Positions 8,799-18,452 of a stretch of DNA of 64,000 nucleotides are shown here, piece by piece. Each line of letters begins with the position of its first letter. Within the stretch, counting starts at the first letter, position 1. The position numbers and the translations under genes were made by a program. The notes beneath the pieces are model-generated. The model made no database searches. It saw nothing but the letters and a program-made list of their open reading frames with translations, and had not been told where the DNA came from. Origin of the DNA: Halopseudomonas litoralis (lineage in GTDB: Bacteria; Pseudomonadota; Gammaproteobacteria; Pseudomonadales; Pseudomonadaceae); assembly GCF_900105005.1 (NCBI RefSeq), contig NZ_LT629748.1, positions 2,418,001-2,482,000 of the forward strand, read 5' to 3'.

Positions 8799-11450
8799 AT
8801 GAAGCATGCTGATATCGATCCACTCGAAACCCAGGAATGGCTCGATGCCCTGGAATCCGTTCTCGACGCCGAGGGCGAAGGTCGGGCGGAGTATCTGATC
8901 AAGCGTATGGGCGAGCTGGCCAGTCGCACCGGCACCCGCCTGCCTTATGCCATCACCACCCCCTATCGCAACACCATCCCTGTCACCCATGAAGCAGTTA
9001 TGCCCGGCGACCTGTTCATGGAACGTCGCATCCGCTCCATGGTGCGCTGGAATGCTCTGGCCATGGTGATGCGCGCCAACCTGCAGGACCCGGACCTGGG
9101 TGGTCACATTTCCACCTTTGCTTCCAGCGCCACCCTGTATGACATCGGCTTCAACTACTTCTTCAAGGCCCCGACCGAGGAACACGGCGGCGACCTGGTC
9201 TTTTTCCAGGGGCACGCTTCACCGGGCATCTACGCCCGCGCGTTCCTTGAAGGCCGCATCAGCGAAGAGCAGATGACCAACTACCGCCAGGAAGTGGGCG
9301 GCGACGGGCTGTCTTCCTACCCGCACCCCTGGCTGATGCCCGACTTCTGGCAGTTCCCCACCGTATCCATGGGTCTGGGCCCGATTCAGGCTATCTACCA
9401 GGCACGCTTCATGAAGTACCTGGAAAGCCGTGGCTTCATCGAGCCGGGCAAACAGAAGGTCTGGTGCTTCCTGGGTGACGGCGAGTGTGACGAGCCGGAG
9501 TCCCTCGGCGCCATTTCCCTGGCTGGTCGGGAAAAACTCGACAACCTGATCTTTGTCATCAACTGCAACCTGCAGCGCCTGGACGGCCCGGTGCGCGGCA
9601 ACGGCAAGATCATCCAGGAGCTGGAAGGCAACTTCCGCGGTGCCGACTGGCACGTGATCAAGGTCATCTGGGGCCGCCTGTGGGATCCGCTGCTGGCCAA
9701 GGATGTCGATGGTCTGCTGCAGGAACGCATGGAAGAAGCCGTAGATGGCGACTATCAGAACTACAAGGCCAATGACGGCGCTTATGTGCGCGAGCATTTC
9801 TTCGGCACCCGCCCGGAGCTGAAGAAGATGGTCGAAGGCATGACCGACGCCGAAGTCTGGAAGCTCAACCGCGGCGGTCACGACCCGTACAAGGTATATG
9901 CGGCCTATCACGAAGCGGTCCATCACGAAGGCCAACCTACCGTCATTCTGGCCAAGACCATCAAGGGCTATGGTACCGGCGCCGGTCAGGGCCAGAACAC
10001 CGCGCACAACACCAAGAAGGTCGACATCGAGAGCCTGAAGACCTTCCGCGACCGCTTCGGCATTCCGCTCAATGACACCGAACTGGAGAAGCTGCCCTTC
10101 TACCGTCCCGAGGAGGGAACGCCCGAGTACAAGTACCTGCACTCGCGCCGTGAAGCGCTCGGCGGTTACATGCCCCAGCGCCGTCAGCAAAGCCGGCCAC
10201 TGCCAATCCCGCCGCTGGAAACCTTGAAGAGTATTCTCGACGGTACCGGCGAACGCGAAGTGTCCACCACCATGTCCTTCGTGCGTATTCTTGCGCAACT
10301 GCTCAAGGACAAGGAACTGGGCCCACGCATCGTACCCATCGTGCCGGATGAAGCCCGCACCTTCGGTATGGAGGGCATGTTCCGCCAGTTGGGCATCTAC
10401 TCTTCCGTCGGTCAGCTGTACGAGCCGGTCGACAAGGATCAGGTGATGTTCTACCGCGAGGACAAGAAGGGACAGATTCTCGAAGAGGGCATCACCGAAG
10501 CCGGCGGCATGTCCAGCTGGATTGCCGCTGCGACTGCCTACAGCACCTACGACCAGCCAATGCTGCCGTTCTATATCTTCTACTCGATGTTCGGCTTCCA
10601 GCGCATCGGCGATCTGGCCTGGGCCGCTGGCGACAGCCGCGCCAAGGGCTTCCTGCTGGGTGGAACCGCTGGTCGCACGACACTGAATGGCGAAGGCCTG
10701 CAGCACGAGGACGGGCACAGCCACATTCTGGCTGGCACCATTCCCAACTGCCGCACCTATGACCCCACCTATGGCTACGAGCTGGCGGTGATCATTCGTG
10801 AAGGTGCACGACGGATGATGGAAGAGCAGGAAAACGTCTTCTATTACCTGACCGTGATGAACGAGGCCTATACCCATCCGCCCATGCCCGAAGGCGTGGA
10901 GGATGGCATCATCCGCGGCATGTACCTGCTCGAAGAAGCCAAGGAAAAAGGCAAGCAGCACGTGCAGCTTATGGGCAGCGGCACTATCCTGCGCGAAGTG
11001 CGCGAAGCGGCTGAAATCCTGCGCAAAAACTACGGTATCAGCGCGGATATCTGGAGCGTTACCAGCTTCAACGAACTGCGCCGTGACGGTCTGGATGTAG
11101 AGCGTTGGAATCGTCTGCACCCAACCGACACCCCCCGTCTGACCTTTGTCGAGCAGAACCTGGCCGAGCGCAGCGGTCCGACCATTGCCGCCACCGACTA
11201 CATGAAATTGTATGCCGAGCAGATCCGCCAATGGGTGCCGGGCAACTTCAAAGTGCTGGGTACCGACGGCTTCGGACGTAGCGATACACGTCGCAAACTA
11301 CGCGATTTCTTTGAAGTCGATCGCCGCTGGGTCGCCTACAGCGCCTTGGCAGCGCTGGTCGAAAATGGCGAGCTGCAGCCCGAGGTACTGGTCGAGGCAC
11401 AGACCACCTTCGGTCTGGACCCGAACAAAACCAACCCGCTGAACTGCTGA
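8799..11450 (+). CDS. aceE: pyruvate dehydrogenase E1 component, homodimeric type
   Basis: Thiamine-diphosphate enzyme that decarboxylates pyruvate and reductively acetylates the lipoyl groups of AceF. At 883 residues it matches the single-chain E1 family. The ThDP/Mg motif is seen as GDGECDEPES starting near residue 226 and ending at NCN near 257. The frame extends upstream to 8718, but MKHADIDPLETQEW is the family N-terminus and a GGAG site lies six bases before this ATG. aceF follows after ten bases, so they form an operon. Regulation probably passes through the two TGTAGT-N3-ACTACA palindromes upstream. Confidence 0.97.
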   Translation: MKHADIDPLETQEWLDALESVLDAEGEGRAEYLIKRMGELASRTGTRLPYAITTPYRNTIPVTHEAVMPGDLFMERRIRSMVRWNALAMVMRANLQDPDLGGHISTFASSATLYDIGFNYFFKAPTEEHGGDLVFFQGHASPGIYARAFLEGRISEEQMTNYRQEVGGDGLSSYPHPWLMPDFWQFPTVSMGLGPIQAIYQARFMKYLESRGFIEPGKQKVWCFLGDGECDEPESLGAISLAGREKLDNLIFVINCNLQRLDGPVRGNGKIIQELEGNFRGADWHVIKVIWGRLWDPLLAKDVDGLLQERMEEAVDGDYQNYKANDGAYVREHFFGTRPELKKMVEGMTDAEVWKLNRGGHDPYKVYAAYHEAVHHEGQPTVILAKTIKGYGTGAGQGQNTAHNTKKVDIESLKTFRDRFGIPLNDTELEKLPFYRPEEGTPEYKYLHSRREALGGYMPQRRQQSRPLPIPPLETLKSILDGTGEREVSTTMSFVRILAQLLKDKELGPRIVPIVPDEARTFGMEGMFRQLGIYSSVGQLYEPVDKDQVMFYREDKKGQILEEGITEAGGMSSWIAAATAYSTYDQPMLPFYIFYSMFGFQRIGDLAWAAGDSRAKGFLLGGTAGRTTLNGEGLQHEDGHSHILAGTIPNCRTYDPTYGYELAVIIREGARRMMEEQENVFYYLTVMNEAYTHPPMPEGVEDGIIRGMYLLEEAKEKGKQHVQLMGSGTILREVREAAEILRKNYGISADIWSVTSFNELRRDGLDVERWNRLHPTDTPRLTFVEQNLAERSGPTIAATDYMKLYAEQIRQWVPGNFKVLGTDGFGRSDTRRKLRDFFEVDRRWVAYSALAALVENGELQPEVLVEAQTTFGLDPNKTNPLNC

Positions 11451-11460
11451 GGAGAGCGCC

Positions 11461-13107
11461 ATGAGTGAATTGATCAAGGTACCCGACATCGGCGGCGGTG
11501 AAGGCGAAGTTATTGAGATTCTGGTCCAGGTCGGCGACTCCATCGAAGTCGAGCAGAGCCTCGTCACGCTGGAATCGGACAAGGCCAGCATGGAGCTGCC
11601 CTCCCCCAAGGCCGGGGTGGTGAAGGCCATCAAGGTCAAGATGGGTGACACACTCAAGGAAGGCACCGACCTGATCGAGCTGGATGTGGCCGGCGCCGAC
11701 GAGGCACCGAGCCAGGAACCCGCTGCTGAAGAACCCAAGGCCGAAGAATCATCAGCCAAGCAGGAAGAAACTCCCGCGCCTGCGGAAAAACCGGCAGCGA
11801 AGAAGTCTGAAAGTAGTGTTCAGTCTTTCAATATCCCGGATATCGGCGACGGCGGCGCACAGGTTATTGAAATCATGGTCGCCAAGGGCGACCGTGTCGA
11901 GGCCGAACAGAGCCTGCTGACGCTGGAATCCGACAAGGCCAGCATGGAAATCCCCGCGCCGGCAGCCGGCGTGATCGAAGCCATCGAAGTGCAGATGGAT
12001 CAGCAGGTGAAGACCGGCGATCTGATGCTGCGCATGCGCGTGGAAGGTGTCGCTGAGGAAACCGAGGCGGAATCCGCACCGGCTCCGGCGGCCAAGACCG
12101 AAGACAAGCCAGCCGCAGCACCGGCGAAGGAAGAACCTGCCAAGGCCCCAGCCGAGGAACCTGCCCCAGCTCCGGTGGGTGCACCCAGCCGCAGTGGCAA
12201 GAAAGTGCACGCCGGCCCTGCTGTACGCAAACTGGCCCGGGAGTTCGGGATAGAGCTTGCGGAAGTCAGCGGCAGCGGCCCGCGCAGCCGTATCCTGAAG
12301 GAAGACGTACAAAGCTTCGTTCAGAATGTGATGCGCAAGAGCAAGGATACTGGCGGTGCCACTGGTGGTGCCGGCATCCCGCAGGTGCCGGAGGTCGATT
12401 TCAGCCGCTTCGGTGAAGTGGAACTGAAAGACATGACCCGCCTGCAACAGGTCGGCGCCAGCAACCTGCACCGCAGCTGGCTGAACGTGCCGCATGTCAC
12501 TCAGTTCGACCTGGCCGACATCAGCGAGCTGGAAGACTTCCGCAAGGCGCAGAAAGCGGTTGCAGAGAAGGCCGGTGTCAAACTGACCGTGCTGCCGTTC
12601 CTGCTCAAGGCCTGTGCTCATCTGTTGCGCGAACAGCCGAACTTCAACGTGTCGCTGGCGCCCAACGGCAAGCAGCTGATCCAGAAGAACTACGTGCACA
12701 TCGGCTTTGCCGTGGACACCCCGGACGGTCTGCTGGTTGCGGTGATCCGTGACGTGGACAAGAAGAGTCTGCTGGAACTGGCTGGCGAAGCGGCCGAGCT
12801 GGCGGACAAGGCGCGCAACAAGAAGCTGTCGGCCAACGACATGCAGGGTGCCTGCTTCACCATCTCCAGCCTGGGGCACATTGGTGGCACCTACTTCACA
12901 CCGATCGTCAACACGCCGGAAGTCGCCATCCTCGGCGTCAGCCGGGCGACGATGCAACCGGTGTGGGACGGCAAGGCTTTCGAGCCGCGCCTGATGCTGC
13001 CGCTGTCCCTGTCCTACGACCACCGCGCCGTCAACGGCGCCGCCGCGGCCCTGTTCACCAAGCGTCTGGGTGAACTGCTGGGTGATATCCGGTCGATGCT
13101 GCTGTAA
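11461..13107 (+). CDS. aceF: dihydrolipoyllysine acetyltransferase (PDH E2)
   Basis: Core subunit of the pyruvate dehydrogenase complex, 548 residues. Two lipoyl domains are present, with lipoylated lysines at Lys41 and Lys159 (both in LESDKASME), joined by Ala/Pro/Glu-rich swinging linkers. A peripheral-subunit-binding domain follows at about 250-285 (HAGPAVRKLAREFG), then the trimer-forming acetyltransferase domain with the catalytic His in YDHRAVNGA near 521. The Asn in place of the more common Asp in DHRxxDG is usual for pseudomonads. No lpd gene is next to it; it ends at a strong hairpin terminator. Confidence 0.97.
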   Translation: MSELIKVPDIGGGEGEVIEILVQVGDSIEVEQSLVTLESDKASMELPSPKAGVVKAIKVKMGDTLKEGTDLIELDVAGADEAPSQEPAAEEPKAEESSAKQEETPAPAEKPAAKKSESSVQSFNIPDIGDGGAQVIEIMVAKGDRVEAEQSLLTLESDKASMEIPAPAAGVIEAIEVQMDQQVKTGDLMLRMRVEGVAEETEAESAPAPAAKTEDKPAAAPAKEEPAKAPAEEPAPAPVGAPSRSGKKVHAGPAVRKLAREFGIELAEVSGSGPRSRILKEDVQSFVQNVMRKSKDTGGATGGAGIPQVPEVDFSRFGEVELKDMTRLQQVGASNLHRSWLNVPHVTQFDLADISELEDFRKAQKAVAEKAGVKLTVLPFLLKACAHLLREQPNFNVSLAPNGKQLIQKNYVHIGFAVDTPDGLLVAVIRDVDKKSLLELAGEAAELADKARNKKLSANDMQGACFTISSLGHIGGTYFTPIVNTPEVAILGVSRATMQPVWDGKAFEPRLMLPLSLSYDHRAVNGAAAALFTKRLGELLGDIRSMLL

Positions 13108-13112
13108 TGCAA

Positions 13113-13150
13113 AACGGCTGGCAACTCAGGTTGCCAGCCGTTCTTGTCTT
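13113..13150. terminator. bidirectional Rho-independent terminator after aceF
   Basis: A perfect 13-bp stem (AACGGCTGGCAAC / GTTGCCAGCCGTT, arms 13113-13125 and 13130-13142) closes on a TCAG tetraloop and is followed by a T-rich tail. The other strand also ends in a T run, so it can serve both aceF and the convergent pdxH. Confidence 0.9.
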
Positions 13151-13177
13151 TCAAGACCCACTGCCATCCAGCGATTG

Positions 13178-13819
13178 TTATGGCGCCAGTCGTTCCCGTC
13201 GCCAGTTCCCACCTTCCAGGCAATAACGCAAACGATCATGCAGCCGGCTCGGACGGCCCTGCCAGAATTCGACCATCTGCGGTACCAGACGGAAGCCGCC
13301 CCAGTGCGGTGGGCGTGGTGGTGGCGTGTCAGCATACGTCGCCTCGACAGCAGCAAGACGCTGCTCCAGCACATCGCGCCCACTGATCACCTGGCTCTGA
13401 GGCGAGGTCCAGGCGCCCAGACGGCTGCCCAGCGGCCTGCTGTGATAGTAGGAATCGGATTCCTCACCGCTCACCTGTTCAACCGATCCCTCAATTCGCA
13501 CCTGACGTTCCAGGTCGTGCCACCAGAAGGTGATGGCGGCGCGCGGATGCGCCAACAGCTGCTCACCCTTGGCACTCTGGTAGTTGGTGAAGAATACGAA
13601 GCCCCGCTCGTCAAAGCCCTTGAGCAGCAACGTACGCAGGTGCGGCTGGCCGTCGGCATCGACGGTGGCCAGCATCATGGCGTTCGGCTCGTTTGGCTCG
13701 ACGTCCACCGCCTGACTGAACCAGGTTCCAAACTGGGCAATGGGGTCATCCGCTGCCTGGCTCTCCAGCAGCCCATCACGGGTGTAGTTGCGGCGCATAT
13801 CGGCGATGCTGAGCTTCAT
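13178..13819 (-). CDS. pdxH: pyridoxamine 5'-phosphate oxidase
   Basis: FMN enzyme (213 residues) that makes pyridoxal 5'-phosphate from PNP or PMP, the last step of vitamin B6 synthesis and salvage. The sequence shows the family's [22 protein letters not shown]-binding stretch near residues 59-77, [13 protein letters not shown], and the C-terminal [19 protein letters not shown] and RLHDRLRY substrate-binding signature. The C-terminus ends RLAP as in other pseudomonads. It converges on aceF through a shared terminator. Confidence 0.96.
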   Translation of the reverse strand: MKLSIADMRRNYTRDGLLESQAADDPIAQFGTWFSQAVDVEPNEPNAMMLATVDADGQPHLRTLLLKGFDERGFVFFTNYQSAKGEQLLAHPRAAITFWWHDLERQVRIEGSVEQVSGEESDSYYHSRPLGSRLGAWTSPQSQVISGRDVLEQRLAAVEATYADTPPPRPPHWGGFRLVPQMVEFWQGRPSRLHDRLRYCLEGGNWRRERLAP

Positions 13820-13896
13820 TCATGTACTCCTGAAAGGTTATGACACAAGCCTAGCACTGTAGCGTGGCAGCAACCATTGACCCCGGGCAAGATCCT

Positions 13897-15069
13897 TCAA
13901 TCGCGCTCGCGCAGACATCGATATACCTCCCGGCTCAGTTCGCCGGCACGCGGATCGGTCAGCACATAAGGGCCCATGGTATTGGTTACGTAACCAAACC
14001 CGACCCGAGCATCCGGATCGGCAAAACCCAGCGCGCCACCGGCGCCCGGATGACCGAAGGCGTTAACGCCCATACCGAAACTGCCGCCCTGCCACTCCTG
14101 CTCCAGCATGACGCCCAGCCCGAAACGGGTCGGGCAGCGCAGCGTGCGGTCCATGCCGACGCTGTGCTCCCGGCGCATCAATGCGACCAGTTCCGCATCC
14201 AACAGCTGTGTTCCGCCTAGACTGCCGTCGTGGGCCATGACCTGCCAGAACCGCGCCAGCGAACGAGCATTGCCGGTGCCGTTGGCAGACAGGATCTGGG
14301 CCTGCTGCCAGGCTGGTTTATTGGTACTGGTCTGCAGGCTGGTCGGGTTGCCGAAAGCCTTCCAGGCCAGTCCTTGCGGATCACCCATGGCAGCAAACAG
14401 ATCACGGGCATACTGATCACCCTGCTGGTTGCGTAAACGTGAGACATGGGCGATCCGCGGCAAGTCCTCATCGGCAACACCGACGTGGAAATCCATACCA
14501 AGCGGAGCGCAGAGGTGGTCGCGCAGATAATCTCCCGGCATCTGACCAGTCAACCGCCGCAGCGGCTCACCGAGCAGCCAGGCGTAGGTCAAGGGTGCGT
14601 AACCATGTGCTTCGCCGGGAGTCCACCAGGGCTGCTGGGCAGCAATGGCCGACGTCATCGCCTGCCAGTCGAACAGCGCCTCGGGATCCAGCGGTTCGCT
14701 GACGGCGGATAACCCCGCCCGATGACTGAGAATCTGCCGCAGGGTGATCTGCTCCTTGCCCGCCTGGGCGAACTCCGGCCAGACATCAGCGACCCTGTCA
14801 TCCAGCCCGATCCGGCCCGCTTCGACCTGCTGCAGCAAGGCAACCGCGCCCAATGGCTTGGTGCAGGAAAACACGTTGATCAGGGTGTCCTGCTCCCAGA
14901 CCTGGCTGTTGTCCTTGTCCATCACGCCCTGCCACAGATCCAGCACGGTCTCACCGCCGACAGTGACGCACAACGCCGAGCCACGTGCCTGAGGATCGGT
15001 CTGGTGCTGCGCAAACAGTTCACGCACGGATTCAAAGCGGGGGTCGAAATAGCCTTGGGTCTGGGTCAT
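13897..15069 (-). CDS. serine hydrolase, class C beta-lactamase fold (family VIII esterase-like)
   Basis: 390-residue hydrolase of the EstB/family VIII group, likely an esterase rather than a true beta-lactamase. The nucleophile motif SxxK is Ser68-Cys-Thr-Lys71 (in NVFSCTKPLG), and the second catalytic Tyr is probably Tyr157 or Tyr162 in GYAPLTYAW. The C-terminus carries GHPGAGGALGFADPDARVGFGY, which takes the place of the KTG box. No signal peptide is visible, so it should be cytoplasmic. It lies between dinG and pdxH on the same strand, with no functional link evident. Substrate unknown. Confidence 0.85.
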   Translation of the reverse strand: MTQTQGYFDPRFESVRELFAQHQTDPQARGSALCVTVGGETVLDLWQGVMDKDNSQVWEQDTLINVFSCTKPLGAVALLQQVEAGRIGLDDRVADVWPEFAQAGKEQITLRQILSHRAGLSAVSEPLDPEALFDWQAMTSAIAAQQPWWTPGEAHGYAPLTYAWLLGEPLRRLTGQMPGDYLRDHLCAPLGMDFHVGVADEDLPRIAHVSRLRNQQGDQYARDLFAAMGDPQGLAWKAFGNPTSLQTSTNKPAWQQAQILSANGTGNARSLARFWQVMAHDGSLGGTQLLDAELVALMRREHSVGMDRTLRCPTRFGLGVMLEQEWQGGSFGMGVNAFGHPGAGGALGFADPDARVGFGYVTNTMGPYVLTDPRAGELSREVYRCLRERD

Positions 15070-15111
15070 GGGAGTCTCTTTATTCTTTATCCAGTCATGA
15101 AACGGTATATC

Positions 15112-17244
15112 TCAATCGATTTCCCGACGAAACGGCGGCAGCGCATTCAGGATGGCCTTGCCGTACCGCTGGGTGACCAAGCGTCGGTCCAGCAGAGTGA
15201 TGGTGCCGGTATCCTGCTCGGTACGCAGCAGTCGGCCGCAGGCCTGTACCAGCCGCAGACAGGCGTCCGGCACGGCGATTTCCATGAACGGGTTACCGCC
15301 GTTGCGTTCGATCCATTCCGACAGCGCCGCTTCGACCGGGTCATCCGGTACCGCAAAGGGGATCTTGGCAATCACCACATGCTCGCAATACTTGCCCGGC
15401 AGGTCGACACCCTCGGCGAAGCTGGCCAGCCCGAAGATGACACTGGATTCGCCTTTATCGACCCGCGCGCGGTGTTGGCGGATCAGCTCCTGCTTGGACA
15501 GATCACCCTGCACCAGCACCCGCTCGCGGAAATCCGCTGGCAAGCCGGCATAGACCTCGAGCATCTGCCGCCGCGAGGAAAACAGCACCAGACTGCCGGG
15601 CTCATCCTGCAGCATGGCAGGCAGATGTTCGATGATGGAAGCGCTGTGGCCAGCATTGTCCCGGGGATCGGCGCCATGATTGGGCACTCGCAGCACGCCA
15701 CTCTCCGCATAACGAAACGGACTGGGCGCGAGCGTACAAACGGCGCTCTTCGGCAACCCGGCACGATGACTGTAACGGTCGAAACGGCCCAGAGCAGTAA
15801 TGGTCGCCGAGGTCACCAGCGCGGCGAAAGCGCTGTGCCAGAGGTATTGCCGCAGGGTATCGGCCGCCAGTATCGGGCTGACGTGCACTTCCAGATCATT
15901 CTGCTCGGTAAGGGTCAGCCAGCGTGCGGTCGGCGGCTTGTCTTCGGGGTCCAGCAGACTGAACCGGGTCCACAGCGTCCAGTTGCCCTCGGCGCGTGCC
16001 TGCAGGGCGCCGAACAGTGGATACCACTCTTCGGCCTGGGTCTGATGCACGCCGACCACCTCACCGTCCATGGCCTCCTTGAGCATATCAACCATACGCT
16101 GTAGCAGATCAGTGATGCGACCAAAACCGGCCTTCAGCTCCAGCGACATCTCGCGTATGTGCTCAGGTACCACGCCATGCTCAAAGCGATGCTGCGGCCG
16201 CACCTGGCCGGAGAAATCCTCAGCGCTGGAAAAATCCGCCACTTCACCCAAAGCCTGGCTCATGAACTGCTGATGGGGTTTGAGTTCGCGGGCCTGCTGC
16301 GGCACCTGCTCAAGCAGACGACCGAAGTCCCCCGGCAGCGGATGCTGGGCCAGCAGCTTGGACAGGTTCTTGTCCAGTTGCTCCAGCCAGTCGGCGGTGG
16401 CTGCCATGCGCGTGTGATGAGCAAAGTGGGCAATCGCCTTATCCGGCAGGTGGTGGCCCTCGTCGAATACATAGAGGCATTCACGCGGGTCCGGCAGGAT
16501 CGCCCCGCCACCGAGAGCCAGATCCGCCAGCACCAGATCATGGTTGGTGACGATCACGTCGATCTTCTGGATGCCCTCGCGGGCCTTGTAGAATACGCAC
16601 TGGTTGAAGTGGCCACAGCGCCGGTTGGTGCACTGGATATGGTCCGTGGTGAGTCGTGACCAGTCCTGATCCTCCAGCGCCTCGGGCCAGGAGTCGCGCT
16701 CGCCGTCCCACTTGTTGGTGCCCAACGCCTCGACCATGCGGGTATAGAGTTTGAGTCCGGCCTCATCCACATCTATGCGAAAACCTTCTTCGGCAAAGCC
16801 CTGCTGCTGGCTGGCCAGCGACTGGTTGTCCTGCAGCAGCTGATCAAGTTTGGACAGACACACATAACGCCCACGCCCCTTGGCCAGGGCGAAATGGAAA
16901 TTGAGACCGGCGTTGCGCTGGATATCGGGCAGATCCTTGAGCACGATCTGCTCCTGCAGCGCCACCGTGGCAGTGGAGATAACCAGCGGCTTGCCCAGAT
17001 GTTTGGCAATGGGAATGCCCGCCAGACAGTAGGCCACGGTCTTGCCAGTACCGGTGCCTGCTTCCACCACGGCCACCGCCGGTTCGCCGTCACGATGCCC
17101 TTCGTCATCCAGCTCGACGCCACCGAAGAGTTTCGCCACCTCGGCAATCATCACCCGCTGGCCGTAACGCGGCTTCAGCGACTTGTTTTCGAGAAAGGTG
17201 CGATAGGCCGTCTGGATCTGGCCTTTGAGGTCATCGTTGAGCAT
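15112..17244 (-). CDS. dinG: ATP-dependent DNA helicase DinG
   Basis: XPD-type superfamily 2 helicase (710 residues) with 5'-3' polarity that resolves R-loops and G-quadruplexes after replication stress. Walker A is AGTGTGKT (about 62-69), Walker B is DEGHH, and the iron-sulphur cluster cysteines are visible as Cys129 and Cys205/210/216. The C-terminal helicase half ends with QACGRLLRTEQDTG, the motif VI arginines. The frame starts at 17277, but an ATG at 17244 with GGAG five bases upstream fits the family start. It is divergent from the YchJ-like gene. Confidence 0.93.
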   Translation of the reverse strand: MLNDDLKGQIQTAYRTFLENKSLKPRYGQRVMIAEVAKLFGGVELDDEGHRDGEPAVAVVEAGTGTGKTVAYCLAGIPIAKHLGKPLVISTATVALQEQIVLKDLPDIQRNAGLNFHFALAKGRGRYVCLSKLDQLLQDNQSLASQQQGFAEEGFRIDVDEAGLKLYTRMVEALGTNKWDGERDSWPEALEDQDWSRLTTDHIQCTNRRCGHFNQCVFYKAREGIQKIDVIVTNHDLVLADLALGGGAILPDPRECLYVFDEGHHLPDKAIAHFAHHTRMAATADWLEQLDKNLSKLLAQHPLPGDFGRLLEQVPQQARELKPHQQFMSQALGEVADFSSAEDFSGQVRPQHRFEHGVVPEHIREMSLELKAGFGRITDLLQRMVDMLKEAMDGEVVGVHQTQAEEWYPLFGALQARAEGNWTLWTRFSLLDPEDKPPTARWLTLTEQNDLEVHVSPILAADTLRQYLWHSAFAALVTSATITALGRFDRYSHRAGLPKSAVCTLAPSPFRYAESGVLRVPNHGADPRDNAGHSASIIEHLPAMLQDEPGSLVLFSSRRQMLEVYAGLPADFRERVLVQGDLSKQELIRQHRARVDKGESSVIFGLASFAEGVDLPGKYCEHVVIAKIPFAVPDDPVEAALSEWIERNGGNPFMEIAVPDACLRLVQACGRLLRTEQDTGTITLLDRRLVTQRYGKAILNALPPFRREID

Positions 17245-17327
17245 GCGGTCTCCGAAACAGAGCGCGAATGATACCATTTAGCGAACGGCGGCGGGCGTGG
17301 GTCTGCCGCGACAAGACAGGTGACAAG

Positions 17328-17804
17328 ATGGCATTTCCCACTACCACAGCGCCCTGCCCCTGCGGCAACGGCAAACCCTACGCTGAATGCTGCCAGCCGC
17401 TGCATCAGGGCGAGCCTGCGGCGAGTGCGGGACGATTGATGCGTTCACGCTACAGCGCCTACACCCTGGAACTGATCGACTATCTGGTCGCCACCACCCT
17501 GCCCGCTCAACAAGCCCAGCTGGATCGCCAGGCCATGGCCGACTGGAGTCACCACAGCCACTGGCTGGGCCTGACGGTGGAGCGTGAGGATGCCGATACC
17601 GCCAGCGACCGTGCGCAGGTTACCTTCACCGCCCGCTGGGCCGACCCGGACGGCAGCCAACACAGGCATCTGGAATGTTCGGATTTCTGCAGAATCGGCG
17701 AGCGCTGGTACTTCATCGATCCCAACCACCCGGTGAATGTCGGACGCAACGAGCCCTGCCCCTGTGGCTCAGGTCGCAAGTTCAAGCAGTGCTGCCGCTG
17801 CTGA
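17328..17804 (+). CDS. YchJ family SEC-C metal-binding protein
   Basis: 158-residue protein of the UPF0225/YchJ family, function unknown. It has a Cys cluster at each end: CPCGNGKPYAECC at the N-terminus and a SEC-C zinc motif (PCPCGSGRKFKQCC) at the C-terminus, with an NTF2-like middle containing LMRSRYSAYTLELIDYLV. The ATG at 17328 follows AGGTGA at four bases; the frame upstream of it adds 20 unlikely residues. It converges on the gene at 17814 with nine bases between stops. Confidence 0.9.
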   Translation: MAFPTTTAPCPCGNGKPYAECCQPLHQGEPAASAGRLMRSRYSAYTLELIDYLVATTLPAQQAQLDRQAMADWSHHSHWLGLTVEREDADTASDRAQVTFTARWADPDGSQHRHLECSDFCRIGERWYFIDPNHPVNVGRNEPCPCGSGRKFKQCCRC

Positions 17805-17813
17805 ATACGCGCT

Positions 17814-18344
17814 TCAATCCTCGTCGAGCATGTGCAAGTGGGTGATGTCCGGTGTGACCAGCGGCACTGATGTCTTCAGTTGCGCAAGGTCACTGCCGGG
17901 CGGCGCCAGGCTGAAGGCGGACAGATCGAGGGACAGCGGGGTGTGGTCGGCATAGGCATCCTGCATATCCGAACCCAGCGGCGCTATGGGCAAATCGGGC
18001 GCTTCTACATCACTGAACGCCGCCATGAACTCGTCCCGCGGTACTGGGGCAGCTGATTGCTGCGCAGGCTGAGTGACCCTCGGGACTGGCTGTGGAGCAG
18101 CCTCAGCTGGGCTGTCTGCCACGGGCAGCACCTCACAAAGCGCGCCCGCCCGCTCAATGGCCTGGCGGTATTTTTCCGCAGCGGCCTGATCCAGCCCCTG
18201 CTTGATAACGATCCGCCGTCCGGAAAACAGCATGTCCAGCTGCCGGTCGGCCACCTGAAACAGCTGACCAATACGTGCTCTGGCCTGCTCCGGCGCCACG
18301 TCAGCGCGAACCTGACCGTGGAAAACCACCTCGAAAACTGCCAT
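17814..18344 (-). CDS. conserved hypothetical protein, two-part cytoplasmic protein
   Basis: I do not recognise a named family. The 176-residue protein starts MAVFEVVFHG, with an N-terminal globular part (about 1-75) rich in charged helix-forming sequence (RARIGQLFQVADRQLDMLF) and a phrase IVIKQGLDQAAAEKYRQAIERAGA that looks like a helical hairpin. The second half (about 80-176) is Pro/Ala/Asp-rich and probably disordered. No signal peptide or membrane segment. A GGGAG site seven bases before the ATG at 18344 decides the start over the longer frame to 18449, which would overlap the divergent lipoprotein gene. Confidence 0.75.
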   Translation of the reverse strand: MAVFEVVFHGQVRADVAPEQARARIGQLFQVADRQLDMLFSGRRIVIKQGLDQAAAEKYRQAIERAGALCEVLPVADSPAEAAPQPVPRVTQPAQQSAAPVPRDEFMAAFSDVEAPDLPIAPLGSDMQDAYADHTPLSLDLSAFSLAPPGSDLAQLKTSVPLVTPDITHLHMLDED

Positions 18345-18452
18345 CTTGTCACTCCCTTGGGTAGATTCCGGGTTAGTATGAACAGGCTGCCGGCCGCCGA
18401 CAACAGATCTGAATAAACGGGTGGCATGGCTATAACGGAGGGATACCACTTG

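Noticed and set aside
9219..11231. 670-codon open frame on the minus strand opposite aceE
   Set aside because: Antisense shadow of aceE; the translated sequence shows no domain, and its start lies inside the conserved E1 gene.
13897..15069. Calling the serine hydrolases (this one and 43417-44730) beta-lactamases
   Set aside because: They have the SxxK fold signature but lack a clear KTG box; family VIII esterases and related peptidases share this pattern, so resistance should not be claimed.
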